From NCBI RefSeq assembly GCF_008017535.1, contig NZ_VRUA01000001.1, positions 124,001-188,000 of the forward strand: a stretch of DNA of 64,000 bases, written 5' to 3'. Origin of the DNA: Ottowia flava. GTDB taxonomy: Bacteria > Pseudomonadota > Gammaproteobacteria > Burkholderiales > Burkholderiaceae_C. The translations under genes and the position numbers were made by a program. Position 1 is the first letter of the stretch, and each line of letters starts with the position of its first letter. The notes below the pieces were generated by a model. It made no database searches, was not told where the DNA came from, and saw only the letters and a list, made by a program, of their open reading frames with translations. Positions 1 to 8,431 of the stretch are shown here, piece after piece.

Positions 1-414
1 GCCCTGATCGCCGAAGGGCGCATCAGCGAAGCGTGCGCGCTGTGCGACGTGGTGTTGGCCGATGGCGTGCTGCGCCTGGCGGCCGGCCTGCCGCTGTCGC
101 GCTTTGCCGCACCCCGGCCGGACTGGGCCGACGCCTTGCACGACGCCCTGACCCAACTGGCGCCGTGGCGCCTGGCGGGCGGCCTGGCGCGCATCCAGAC
201 GCGGTTGGCGGCCGCCAACCGCCGGCCGCCGCGCCCCGGCAGCTGGGCGCGCAAGCTGTTCTGGTTACCGGGTCAGCGGACCGCGTCGCGCGCAGGACTG
301 GGCGCGCGTTTGGGCGCGCACGGCGGCCCGCTGCTGGAGGTGATCGATACGGCGTCGAACGCGCTGTTCCCCTCCCCCGACTGGTGGGACGACCGGGCCG
401 ATCGGCCCGGCTGA
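1..414 (+). CDS. C-terminal part of an unrecognised protein, cut by the window edge
   Basis: Frame 1 is open from the first base to the TGA at 412-414, giving at least 137 residues. No start is needed inside the window, so the gene begins upstream. The visible part is rich in Ala, Arg, Leu and Pro, contains the short motif CALCD near its beginning and ends with acidic and tryptophan residues (PDWWDD). I do not recognise a family. The GTG at 49 is an internal codon rather than a convincing start, because the frame is continuous upstream. The next gene follows 91 bp downstream on the same strand. Confidence 0.55.
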   Translation, partial: ALIAEGRISEACALCDVVLADGVLRLAAGLPLSRFAAPRPDWADALHDALTQLAPWRLAGGLARIQTRLAAANRRPPRPGSWARKLFWLPGQRTASRAGLGARLGAHGGPLLEVIDTASNALFPSPDWWDDRADRPG

Positions 415-505
415 CGCCCGGGGCCGCTGGGCGTGCAGCCTCCCCGGCACCGGTCCACGTGCATACTGCACCCTGCTTGTGCGCCACCGTTGTCCAGGAG
501 CCCCC

Positions 506-1126
506 ATGATCACCCTGCAATTTCTGATCACCTCCCTCATCGTCGTGCTGATCCCGGGCACGGGGGTGGTGTTCACCGTGGCCACCGGCATCACGCGCGG
601 GCGCCGCGCGGCGGTGTGGGCGTCTGTGGGCTGCACGTTGGGGATCGTGCCGCACCTGCTGGCCACGGTGCTGGGCCTGGCGGCGGTGATGCACGCCAGC
701 GCGCTGGCGTTCGAGGTGCTGAAGTTCGCCGGCGTGCTGTACCTGCTGTACCTGGCGGTGATGACCTGGCGGGACCGTTCGGGCTTTGCGATCGACCCCA
801 GCAGCGCACCCGAAACATCAACTGCGCGCATCGTGCTGCGGGCCTTTCTGATGAACATCCTCAACCCCAAGCTGACGATCTTCTTCCTGGCCTTCCTGCC
901 GCAGTTTGTGCACCCCGGTCAAGCGCTGCCGCCGATGGCGCAGATGCTGGTGCTCAGCGCCGTGTTCATGGCCATGACCTTCGGCGTGTTCGTGGTCTAC
1001 GGCTTCATGGCCCACGCCTTCCGCCGTGCGGTGGTCGAATCGCCGAGCGTGCAGGCCTGGCTGCGGCGCGGTTTCGCCGTCTCGTTCGCCGGGCTGGGCG
1101 TGAACCTGGCGCTGTCCAACCGCTGA
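506..1126 (+). CDS. LysE/RhtB family amino-acid exporter
   Basis: A 206-residue inner-membrane protein of the LysE/RhtB family, which exports amino acids or related metabolites. The N-terminus has the family's IPG-G-P/T pattern (IPGTGVVFTVATGITRG), followed by about five to six hydrophobic segments and the conserved central NPKLTIFFLAFLPQF segment typical of LysE-type proteins. Length is normal for the family (about 200-215). The ATG at 506 is preceded by AGGAG with suitable spacing; an in-frame upstream ATG at 479 would add nine non-conserved residues. The substrate cannot be deduced. Confidence 0.9.
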   Translation: MITLQFLITSLIVVLIPGTGVVFTVATGITRGRRAAVWASVGCTLGIVPHLLATVLGLAAVMHASALAFEVLKFAGVLYLLYLAVMTWRDRSGFAIDPSSAPETSTARIVLRAFLMNILNPKLTIFFLAFLPQFVHPGQALPPMAQMLVLSAVFMAMTFGVFVVYGFMAHAFRRAVVESPSVQAWLRRGFAVSFAGLGVNLALSNR

Positions 1127-1167
1127 GGCCGGCGCGCCGCGCCGGGAGCCGCGACGCGTTCGGGCCT

Positions 1168-1692
1168 TCAGCCGCTCTCGCGGTGCCAGGCCGCATGGCC
1201 GGCGGCCCTGGCTTCATCCCAGGTCAGGCGGGACTTGCCCTTGAGCGCGTCCCAGTCGCGCGCCAGGTCGGCCTCGGCCTCCTGCCAGGTCTTGCCGACG
1301 TAACGCGTGCGGCCCTGGTAGCCCAGGCGGTAAGCGGGCGAATAGTCGTCCTCGAAGTTGTAGTCGCCGACGAAGCCGGGCTGATCGCGGAAGTTGTCGC
1401 GCCAGTAGCTGTAGTCGGGGTCGGTCGCGTCGACCGCGGCGTAGCCGCCCAGCGCGCCCAGGATGGCGCCCACGGTGCCGCCCACGAACACGCCGACCGG
1501 CCCGCCGACCATGCCGACGGCCGCGCCAGCCGCGGCGCCGGCCACCATGCCGCCGCCAGCGCCCACGCTTTTGACTTCGCGCGCAGCGGTTTCGGCGTCG
1601 ATCGGCTCCTGCGCCACCAGCCGTGGGTCTTGCGAAGGCTGCTGCAGTGGCGCCGGGGTGTCGGGTTCAACAGGGGGTTTCTTGTCGGTCAT
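1168..1692 (-). CDS. Hypothetical protein with a glycine-zipper segment
   Basis: A 174-residue protein. Residues 1-40 are Pro/Glu rich and look disordered. Roughly residues 43-80 form an Ala/Gly-rich hydrophobic stretch with GxxxG spacing (glycine zipper) that could insert in or pack against a membrane. The rest is polar and aromatic with DYSYWRDNF and WDEARAAGHAAW; the latter half resembles small stress-related proteins seen in Burkholderiales, but I cannot name a family. No signal peptide precedes the zipper. The ATG at 1692 has a good AGGAG Shine-Dalgarno sequence seven bases upstream, so I prefer it to the longer reading frame starting at 1968. Confidence 0.7.
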   Translation of the reverse strand: MTDKKPPVEPDTPAPLQQPSQDPRLVAQEPIDAETAAREVKSVGAGGGMVAGAAAGAAVGMVGGPVGVFVGGTVGAILGALGGYAAVDATDPDYSYWRDNFRDQPGFVGDYNFEDDYSPAYRLGYQGRTRYVGKTWQEAEADLARDWDALKGKSRLTWDEARAAGHAAWHRESG

Positions 1693-1964
1693 TTGAATCT
1701 CCTTGCGGCAGGCATGCGGCCTGCCATGCGGTTCACGGCGGGTGTCGGTGGGGATCCGGGCGCCTTGCCGCCCTACCGGCCCGCTGATCGGCCACCGTAG
1801 GGGCCATAGCTTCACTGTGGCCCGGAAGACGCGGCACCGCGACGGTCCCGGACCGGACACGCCTGTCGGCCCTTGGCTTCCGCAGGCGTAGGAGAAGCCT
1901 GTCGGGCGGGGCCATCGCTGCGCGACCCCATCTCCGCTTGTGGACGAACGACCTTCCGGCGGGC

Positions 1965-2882
1965 TCACCCGTTGGGCGACTCACCCAGCCAGGCCGGCGC
2001 GTCTCGCCCGCACGCCGCGACACCGGGCACCGCGTCCGGCAAGGCCTGGCGCGCGATGGCGTACAGCGCGTCCAGGTCATCGCCCAGCCGCGTGGGCGTC
2101 AGGCCGTCGGCCAGTGTCTGCAGGACGCCCGTCCTTTCAGACGGCACGCCGTCGACGCCGGTGAACAGGTTGAACTTCATCAACAGCTTCTGGTCGCCCG
2201 CGTGGGGCGGGCGCGGCAGGCGCTGCAGAAAATCGTTGAAGGCCGGGTGCTGCGCGCGCGTGGCCTGCAGCCAGTCCCAGCGGTTGCACTGGCCGTAGGT
2301 CTTGAAGTTGCCCTCGCCCATGCCGCAAGGGAACATGTTGGCGTTCAACATGGCCAGCTCGTCCAGGATCTGCGCGTCGCTCCAGCCCGCGGCTTCGCGC
2401 TCGGCCACGCGGGCGAAGATGTCAACGGGTGCGGTGCCGAAGTCGGCGTCGTTTTCGATCTGCAGCACCTGCGACGCTTCTGGCGCGCCGCCCTGCTTGG
2501 CGCGGCACAGGCGCGCCTGGTTGAGCCAGGCGTGCGCCTCGCCCAACTCGCGCGCACGGGCGTAGGCCTGAGCGCTGTCGAAGCTGGCCACGGGCAGCCA
2601 TTGCTCGGGGCACTGCAGCGCATGGCCCAGCTCGTGCGCCAGCGCGCCGAACGTGCTGTGCGCGCAGGCGGCCGGCGGCGGCGGGCAGAAGAAGCGGATG
2701 GCGTCCGGCGCGCCGGTGGCGCCGGAGAAATCGGCGTCCACGCGCTCGATGCGACCACCGCTTTCGTAGAACCGCGTCAGCTGCGCCCACATGGCGGGCG
2801 TGTGGAGAACAGCCTGGCGCTCGGCGTCAGAAAAACCGGCGTCGCGCAGGTCGCGCTGAATGCGGCGGGTAAGAAACCACAT
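1965..2882 (-). CDS. Putative zinc metallopeptidase-like protein (HELGH motif)
   Basis: A 305-residue protein without signal peptide or membrane segment. Around residue 85 it has ALAHELGHALQ, the HExxH zinc-binding helix of zincins. A downstream GEAHAWL segment about 40 residues later could supply the third Glu ligand in gluzincin fashion. The C-terminal half is well conserved in style (NMFPCGMGEGNFKTYGQCNRWDW) with Cys and Trp, but I do not recognise it. The start at 2882 was chosen because the frame further upstream runs into non-coding, repeat-containing sequence. The gene stands alone, convergent with the LysE side. Protease activity is an inference from HELGH only. Confidence 0.6.
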   Translation of the reverse strand: MWFLTRRIQRDLRDAGFSDAERQAVLHTPAMWAQLTRFYESGGRIERVDADFSGATGAPDAIRFFCPPPPAACAHSTFGALAHELGHALQCPEQWLPVASFDSAQAYARARELGEAHAWLNQARLCRAKQGGAPEASQVLQIENDADFGTAPVDIFARVAEREAAGWSDAQILDELAMLNANMFPCGMGEGNFKTYGQCNRWDWLQATRAQHPAFNDFLQRLPRPPHAGDQKLLMKFNLFTGVDGVPSERTGVLQTLADGLTPTRLGDDLDALYAIARQALPDAVPGVAACGRDAPAWLGESPNG

Positions 2883-2967
2883 GGGCGCACTGTAGCGCGC
2901 GGGCGCGGATCGCGCGGGAGCGGTTCCGCGGGCCGGTGCGGCGCCAGGGCAGTGCTGCGGGCTTGGC

Positions 2968-3036
2968 ATAAAACTATCAAAACCGTAGCTGCCAGCGCAG
3001 GTGGGTCTAGCGCTGGAGGCCGTTTTCTCTTGAAAT
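2968..3036 (+). repeat. Dispersed repeat copy R1
   Basis: About 65-70 bp with the family pattern: AT-rich ACTATCAAAA arm, core GTAGCTGCCAGCGCAG, central TCTAGCGCTGGAGGCC and a T-rich arm. It lies in the 235-bp divergent gap between the HELGH gene and the Cys-rich gene at 3118. Part of the window-wide family described under findings. Confidence 0.75.
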
Positions 3037-3117
3037 CGGCGCAACGCCACAACCCTCCGGCACAGCGCGCAGCCATGCCCAGGCCAGCCGCACGCCCCGC
3101 AGCGGCACAATGCCGCC

Positions 3118-3507
3118 ATGTCCGCCCACCGCATCACCACCGCCGACGAACTGCGCGCCCTGGTCGCCCAGCGCGGCGCCGCGACCGGGTGCGCCTGCGG
3201 CGTCGGCCGCTGCGACGGCTGGACCAGCCTGACCGAAGAGCGCTGGCCCACCGCGCAGATGGTGCACGTCGGCAGCTTGCGCGACCTCGACGTGGCCGAG
3301 CCGACGTACGAAGAGCAGCACCCGAACGGCACGCGCTACGACGCAGCCGACGCGCCGGTGGCGATCGCCTTCTTCCCCTACAACCGCTGCGAGCTGTGGC
3401 GCTGCAACGCGTGCCAACGCCTGCTGCTGCGCTACACCGAGTACGGCGGCTACTACGTCGACCACCGCGTGCGCGAGCTGGGCCCGGCCACGCCGATCCT
3501 GGACTGA
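3118..3507 (+). CDS. Hypothetical Cys-rich protein, possible zinc-binding
   Basis: A 129-residue cytoplasmic-looking protein. It has two Cys clusters: CACGVGRC near residues 25-32 and CELWRCNACQR near residues 98-108, which together could bind a zinc ion. Between them is a stretch rich in Asp, Glu, Pro and aromatic residues, and after the second cluster YTEYGGYYVDHR. I do not recognise the family. The ATG at 3118 follows directly after the repeat-containing intergenic region; no strong Shine-Dalgarno sequence is visible. It is a single gene, convergent with glsA, with 74 bp between the stops. Confidence 0.65.
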   Translation: MSAHRITTADELRALVAQRGAATGCACGVGRCDGWTSLTEERWPTAQMVHVGSLRDLDVAEPTYEEQHPNGTRYDAADAPVAIAFFPYNRCELWRCNACQRLLLRYTEYGGYYVDHRVRELGPATPILD

Positions 3508-3581
3508 GTTAACGCAGCGCCTGGGCGCGCGCCGAGGCGGGCGCGGTGCGCCCTGCCCCACGCCCCACGCTCAGAAGAGCA

Positions 3582-4514
3582 TCAGAAGATCGACAACCCG
3601 GTGCGCCGGGTGAACAGCTCCAGCGCCTTCTGCCCCAGCACCGAGTTGCCGGTCTCGTCCAGCGCGGGCGACCACACCACCAGCGTCAGGTGGTCGGGCA
3701 CCACGGCCAGAATGCCGCCGCCCACGCCGCTCTTGCACGGCAGGCCGATGCGGTAGGCGAATTCGCCCGCCGCGTCGTAGGTGCCGCAGGTCAGCATCAG
3801 CGAATTGATGCGCCGCGTCTGCCGCTCGGTCATGATGTGCGCGCCCGGGCGCACCGGGTGGGCGCCGTCGCGGCTCAGATAGGCCGCCGCGCGCGCCAGT
3901 TGCAGGCAGCTCATCGACAGCGCGCACTGGTGAAAGTACAGGTCCAGCACGGTGTCGACCGCGTGGTCAACGCGGCCAAAGCTCTTCATGAAGTTGGCCA
4001 GCGCCTGGTTGCGAAAGCCGGTGGCGGCCTCGGAGGCGGCCACTTCCTCGTCGTAGCCGATGGGCTCGCCGCTCAGGTCGCTGAGGAACGCGCTGAGCTG
4101 CGCGCAGGCGGCGTCGCCGTACAGCCCCACCAGCCGGTCCGCCACCGCGATCGCGCCGGCGTTGATGAACGGGTTGCGCGGCGTGCCGTGCTCGAACTCC
4201 AGCTGCACCAGCGAGTTGAAGGCCGTGCCCGAGGGCTCGCGCCCGATGCGCGACCACAGCTGCTCCTCGCTCAAGTGCTGCATCGCCAGCGTCAGCGTGA
4301 AGACCTTGGAGATGCTCTGGATCGAGAACGGCAGCGCGCCGTCGCCCGCCACCGCCTCCTGGCCGTCGCAGGTGCGCAGCGCCATGCCGATGTGCCCGGC
4401 CGGCACCCGCGCCAGCGCCGGAATGTACTGGGCCACTTCACCGCGCGGCCCGTGCGCGCGCAGCTCGGCCTGCAAGGTGGCGGTGATCTCTTCGAGGATG
4501 GCTTGAAAATCCAT
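3582..4514 (-). CDS. glsA: Glutaminase A
   Basis: Hydrolyses L-glutamine to glutamate and ammonia; serine-dependent beta-lactamase-fold enzyme in the cytoplasm. The 310-residue length is typical. Visible hallmarks are the SISK (S-x-x-K) catalytic motif in PFSIQSISKVF, the NPFINAGAI segment, and the C-terminal KSGVGGGI loop. The frame is open upstream to 4601, but the ATG at 4514 gives the normal N-terminus MDFQAILEEI. It is monocistronic with a 298-bp upstream gap that carries repeat copy R2. Confidence 0.95.
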   Translation of the reverse strand: MDFQAILEEITATLQAELRAHGPRGEVAQYIPALARVPAGHIGMALRTCDGQEAVAGDGALPFSIQSISKVFTLTLAMQHLSEEQLWSRIGREPSGTAFNSLVQLEFEHGTPRNPFINAGAIAVADRLVGLYGDAACAQLSAFLSDLSGEPIGYDEEVAASEAATGFRNQALANFMKSFGRVDHAVDTVLDLYFHQCALSMSCLQLARAAAYLSRDGAHPVRPGAHIMTERQTRRINSLMLTCGTYDAAGEFAYRIGLPCKSGVGGGILAVVPDHLTLVVWSPALDETGNSVLGQKALELFTRRTGLSIF

Positions 4515-4662
4515 GGGGCTGGCGGCGGACGGTGCGGTCGATGACCGATTGTGGCGGCTGGCGCTGCGCGGTGCTGGCGCGCGGCCGATGGCCCCGGACA
4601 CGCCGTGGCGGCGGCGCGCCTGCCAAGCGCCTGCCGCAGCGTGCCGCCGGGCACACCGCTTG

Positions 4663-4724
4663 TTTCGCTATGGATTAAATAGCTGTCAGCGCTGACCGCT
4701 GTAGCGCTGGCGGCTGATTTCATG
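4663..4724 (+). repeat. Dispersed repeat copy R2
   Basis: About 60 bp between glsA and the EamA gene. It has the TTCGCTATGGATTAAATAGC arm, a slightly diverged core (AGCTGTCAGCGCTGACC) and the GTAGCGCTGGCGGCTGATTT arm. Same orientation as R1. Confidence 0.7.
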
Positions 4725-4812
4725 CCCAAACCGCTTTCTGCCCCTCTCCGCCCGGCGTGCGAATGGCCTGTGGCCGACGCTGCCGCGCCGCTGGCCCCAC
4801 AATCCGCCCACG

Positions 4813-5778
4813 ATGAAGCCCGATACCGCCCCTGCCATCCCCCCGGCGCCCGCGCCGGCTGCCGCGCACACCTTCGGCCCTACCCTGCCGGTGCGCCACC
4901 TGCTGCTGGCGGTGGCCGTGGTGGCGGTGTGGGGCACCAACTTCCCGATCATCAAGGTGGCGCTGGCGCACCTGCCGCCGCTGCTGATGGCCACGTTGCG
5001 CTTTGCGTTGGCGGCGCTGCCGGCGCTGTGGCTGATCCCGCGGCCCAAGGCCAGTTGGCGCAACCTGGCGGCGTTCGGCATCCTGATCGGCGTGGGGCAG
5101 TTCGGGCTGCTGTTCATTTCGATGACGCACTTCATCTCGCCCGGCCTGGCCTCGCTGGTGATCCAGGTGCAGGTGTTCTTCACCATCGGCATGGCGATGG
5201 CGATGACGGGCGAGCGCGTGCGCGGCTTTCAGGTGCTGGCCATGCTGCTGGCGGTGGCGGGCATCGTGCTGATCGGCTGGCACGCGGTGACGGATGGCGC
5301 ATCCATCACGCCGCTGGGGCTGGTGATGATCCTGCTGGCGGCGATGGCCTGGGCGGGCGGCAACATCGTCAGCCGCGCCGCCGGGCGCGTGGACGCGGTG
5401 GGCTACATGGTGTGGTCCAGCCTGTTCGCGGTGCCGCCCCTGCTGCTGCTGTCGCTGTGGCTGGAAGGCTGGCCCGCGATCCGCGACGGCATCGCCGCGG
5501 CCGACTGGGGCACCTGGGCCGCCGTGCTGTGGCAGGCCGTCGGCAACACCCTGTTCGGCTACGCCGCCTGGGCCTGGCTGCTGGTGCGCTACCCCGCGGC
5601 GAGCGTGACGCCGATGGCGCTCCTGGTCCCGGTGTTCGGCATGGGCTCGTCGGCGCTGTGGCTGGGCGAATCACTGCCCGGCTGGAAGATGCTGGCCGCG
5701 CTGCTGGTGATCGGCGGCCTGACGATCAACGTGCTGTGGCCGCGGCTGCAGGCGCGCTGGCGCGCAGCGCGCGTCTGA
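4813..5778 (+). CDS. EamA-family (DMT) transporter
   Basis: A 321-residue inner-membrane protein of the drug/metabolite transporter superfamily. Two EamA repeats are visible: the first begins at about residue 30 with VVAVWGTNFPIIKVAL and the second at about residue 165 with the PLGLVMILLAAMAWAGGNIVS segment. About ten hydrophobic helices are expected. A 28-residue Pro/Ala-rich cytoplasmic N-terminus precedes the first helix. It resembles YedA/EamA exporters of amino acids or metabolites, but the substrate is unknown. The start at 4813 is the only ATG near the first helix. Single gene between repeats R2 and R3. Confidence 0.9.
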   Translation: MKPDTAPAIPPAPAPAAAHTFGPTLPVRHLLLAVAVVAVWGTNFPIIKVALAHLPPLLMATLRFALAALPALWLIPRPKASWRNLAAFGILIGVGQFGLLFISMTHFISPGLASLVIQVQVFFTIGMAMAMTGERVRGFQVLAMLLAVAGIVLIGWHAVTDGASITPLGLVMILLAAMAWAGGNIVSRAAGRVDAVGYMVWSSLFAVPPLLLLSLWLEGWPAIRDGIAAADWGTWAAVLWQAVGNTLFGYAAWAWLLVRYPAASVTPMALLVPVFGMGSSALWLGESLPGWKMLAALLVIGGLTINVLWPRLQARWRAARV

Positions 5779-5889
5779 ACACCGCCGCGCGGCACCCATT
5801 GGCCGCGTGGGCCAACCCGACCGGGCAAGCGCCTGACTTGCGCACCCGATTGCGCGCCGCCAGCGCCCAGGTGGTCAGACGCGTTTTTC

Positions 5890-5946
5890 GCTCTGCTTTT
5901 GGGAGCTGCCCGCGCAGATAGCTGTAGGGCTCGCAGCCTATTTCTC
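5890..5946 (+). repeat. Dispersed repeat copy R3
   Basis: Roughly 57 bp downstream of the EamA gene. Core GGAGCTGCCCGCGCAGATAG followed by CTGTAGGGCTCGCAGCC and a T-rich end. It lies in the convergent gap before the gene at 5987. Confidence 0.7.
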
Positions 5947-5986
5947 TACTTTTCCGCCTGGGCCTGCGCGCCGCGGGGCACGCCCG

Positions 5987-6424
5987 TCACAGCTTGCCCG
6001 ACGCGGCCTCTTCGGCGTGGGTCGAGGTCTGCACCAGCTCCTCGATCACCAACGCACGGTAGTAATACGCCAGCACCGCGCGGGTGGCGGCAAAAGCGGC
6101 GCCCAAGTCCTCGGTCGACGCGTCGGCCACGTCAACCAGCACGCCGGGCTTGCCCTCCTTGGCCAACTCGACGTAGCGCAGCATGAACTGGTCTTCGCGC
6201 CCTACCGACGGCATGCCGCCGACGGATTCGGTGCGCTCGGCAAAGGCCTGGACGATGGCCTCAGGCGGCAGCAGGCGCACTTCGCCGACCTTGTGCACAG
6301 CGGCCAGACGCTCGACTGCCGCCTGTGCGTCGGCCGCGCTGTTGAACATGGCGAAGACGTGGCCCTTGGGATAGTAGGCGCCGGACATCGAGAAGTGGCT
6401 CGGGTCTGCGGTGAAGGTGGACAT
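5987..6424 (-). CDS. Hypothetical protein, diverged paralogue of the gene at 6628
   Basis: A 145-residue soluble protein without recognised domain. Starting at 6424 gives a good AAGGAGTCCTGTC ribosome binding site; upstream extension to 6646 is not supported. The middle carries VGEVRLLPPEAIVQAF and GKPGVLVDVADAS. The same spacing of VR, P-AI, Y-x3-V-x-LA and G-LVD occurs in the neighbouring 140-residue protein, so the two look like a tandem duplication that diverged. About 200 bp separates them, so they may have separate promoters. Function unknown; a ferredoxin-like alpha/beta fold is possible but not shown. Confidence 0.65.
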   Translation of the reverse strand: MSTFTADPSHFSMSGAYYPKGHVFAMFNSAADAQAAVERLAAVHKVGEVRLLPPEAIVQAFAERTESVGGMPSVGREDQFMLRYVELAKEGKPGVLVDVADASTEDLGAAFAATRAVLAYYYRALVIEELVQTSTHAEEAASGKL

Positions 6425-6627
6425 GACAGGACTCCTTGCGAGTTGACAATGGTTCATTGTTGGCAGATCCCCTTGCCGGTCAGGTATGCAAATGCAATTT
6501 CCTGCCTCAGCAAGCGGGGCGAAATCAGCGCGCGGTGGTGCCAAGTCAGCCGTACCGGACGCTACACAAACCGAAGCTGCCAGCGCATTGTGGTCAAGCT
6601 CTGCAGCCCGATCTGACACCCAATCTT

Positions 6628-7050
6628 TCAGGCCGCACGCCGCCATTCGGTCACCCCAGGCGCCGACTGCGCCAAGGTGAGCTCGCGCACGCCCTGCGCG
6701 CCCGCGACAAACGCAACCAGGGCGCCGCTATGGCCCAGCGCAGTGACCACGGCGGCGCTGTCGGCGCCGTTACAGTCGACCAGCAGGCCGGCACGCTGTG
6801 CGCGCGCCAGGTCGGCCACGCGCTTGACATACGCCGGCTCCTGCGTGCGAATGGGTGCAATGGCCGAGTGCGTCGCGCGCGCATCCACCGAACGCAGGAT
6901 TGCCTGTGGCTTCACCACCCTGACCCAGCACACGCCGGGTGCCGCCTCAGCCTCCAGCGCCGCTGCCTGGGCCGCGGCGATGTCGACGAACATCGCCAAC
7001 ACCTGCACCAACCGTGGCGACAGACCAGTGGGACGAGCAGCGGGCGACAT
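6628..7050 (-). CDS. Hypothetical protein, diverged paralogue of the gene at 5987
   Basis: A 140-residue protein with no signal peptide or membrane helix. It aligns by eye with the downstream neighbour over about 85 residues: CWVRVVKPQAIL against GEVRLLPPEAIV, YVKRVADLARAQRAGLLVD against YVELAKEGKPGVLVD, and a final REL/EEL. The first 25 residues are Pro/Ala rich. The ATG at 7050 is the first in frame. A short AT-rich stretch with TTGTTAACAA lies 40 bp upstream and may contain the promoter or an operator. The function is unknown. Confidence 0.6.
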   Translation of the reverse strand: MSPAARPTGLSPRLVQVLAMFVDIAAAQAAALEAEAAPGVCWVRVVKPQAILRSVDARATHSAIAPIRTQEPAYVKRVADLARAQRAGLLVDCNGADSAAVVTALGHSGALVAFVAGAQGVRELTLAQSAPGVTEWRRAA

Positions 7051-7243
7051 GGCGGTTTCCGGTGGACTTTGTACAGATGCAATCGATTGTTAACAAAGCC
7101 TTCACCGTGCGGTGTAGGAGATGACCGGCTGCGCGCCGCAGTCCAGACCCACGGCATCCGGTGCCCACGACAGCCCTACCGCCCTGAGGCCAGGTGCCTC
7201 GGCAGGCTGGCGGCGGGCGTCAGGGGTGTGACTTCTCGCTGCC

Positions 7244-8269
7244 TCAGGCCGGTTCCGGGGCGGCTTCCGTCAGGTGCGCCCTGGCGCGCGCCCACACGTC
7301 GCGCGCGGGCAGGTCCTTGAGCTTGTGGTCGCTCCAGACCTGGCGCCACAGGCGGGCGCCGCGCCGCCCGTGGTGCAGGCCCAGCATGTGGCGCGCGATG
7401 GCGTACCAGCCGGTGCCGTGCAGCGCCGCTTCGCGCGCCATGTAATCGACCATCGCCGCTTCCACCTCGTCAGGGTCGAGCGCGCGCGGCGCGTCGCCAA
7501 AAAAGCGCGCGTCCCAGCCGGTCATCAACCAGGGGCGGTGGTAGGCCTCGCGCCCCAGCATCACGCCGTCGACATGCTGCAGCTGTTCGGCGATCTGCTC
7601 ATCGGTGGTCACGCCGCCGTTGATGGCGATGGTCAGCTGCGGAAAGTCCTGTTTCAGGCGGTGCACCAGCGGGTAGCGCAGCGGCGGGATCTCGCGGTTT
7701 TCCTTGGGGCTCAGGCCTTTCAGCCAGGCGTTGCGGGCGTGGACGATGAAGACTTGGCAGCCCGCGTCGGCCACGGCGCCAACGAAGTCGCGCACGAAGC
7801 CGTAGCTTTCTTCCTTGTCGATGCCGATGCGGTGCTTGACGGTGACGGGCACGCTGACCACGTCCAGCATGGCCTTGACGCCATCGGCCACCAGCTGCGG
7901 CTCGGCCATCAGGCAGGCGCCGAATGCGCCGCGCTGCACCCGCTCGCTGGGACAGCCGCAGTTCAGGTTGACCTCGTCGTATCCCCACTCTTCGGCCAGG
8001 CGCGCGGCCGCGGCCAGCCGATCGGGCTCGCTGCCGCCCAGCTGCAGCGCAACCGGGTGCTCTTCGGCGTTGAAGCGCAGGTGCCGCTCGGTCCCACCGT
8101 ACAAGATGCCGCCGGCGTTCACCATCTCGGTGTACAGCAGCGTGCGGCGCGTCAACAGGCGGTGGAAGTAACGGCAGTGGCGATCGGTCCAGTCGAGCAT
8201 CGGCGCGACAGACAGGCGCCAGGGGCTGACATCGGACGCGGTGGCGGTCGAACCGGGCGTGGGGGACAT
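7244..8269 (-). CDS. dusA: tRNA-dihydrouridine(20/20a) synthase DusA
   Basis: FMN enzyme that reduces U20/U20a of tRNA to dihydrouridine using NADPH. The 341-residue protein is a TIM barrel with the Dus signature: SVAPMLDWTDRHCRYFHRL near the start, then NLNCGCPSERVQRGAFGACLM with the catalytic Cys of the NCGCPS motif, KHRIGID, and NGGVTT near the C-terminal half of the barrel. The MLGREAYHRPWL segment is characteristic of the DusA subfamily. The start at 8269 leaves about 20 extra residues before the barrel; a start a few codons downstream cannot be excluded. Divergent from the alkylation-response cluster. Confidence 0.93.
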   Translation of the reverse strand: MSPTPGSTATASDVSPWRLSVAPMLDWTDRHCRYFHRLLTRRTLLYTEMVNAGGILYGGTERHLRFNAEEHPVALQLGGSEPDRLAAAARLAEEWGYDEVNLNCGCPSERVQRGAFGACLMAEPQLVADGVKAMLDVVSVPVTVKHRIGIDKEESYGFVRDFVGAVADAGCQVFIVHARNAWLKGLSPKENREIPPLRYPLVHRLKQDFPQLTIAINGGVTTDEQIAEQLQHVDGVMLGREAYHRPWLMTGWDARFFGDAPRALDPDEVEAAMVDYMAREAALHGTGWYAIARHMLGLHHGRRGARLWRQVWSDHKLKDLPARDVWARARAHLTEAAPEPA

Positions 8270-8347
8270 GGCGCGATTATCCCGCGGGGGTCCGACAGGC
8301 GCCTGACGTGCAGCCGGAAGCCTTGGCGCTGGTGATCGCGTGGGTCG

Positions 8348-8361
8348 AATTCAATCGCAAG
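8348..8361 (+). promoter_or_regulatory. Putative Ada box upstream of the first oxygenase gene
   Basis: AATTCAATCGCAAG fits the E. coli Ada-box arrangement AAT-N6-GCAA (A box and B box). It lies 71 bp before the oxygenase ATG at 8432, where a promoter would be expected. The same word occurs in the inverted repeat before ada, which makes a common operator likely. Binding is inferred. Confidence 0.6.
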
Positions 8362-8431
8362 GATGAGGATGCGCCGGCGGGGATCGGTGCCTAGAGTGCG
8401 GTCATGGCCTTCAACCCACCGCTGACCTCCC

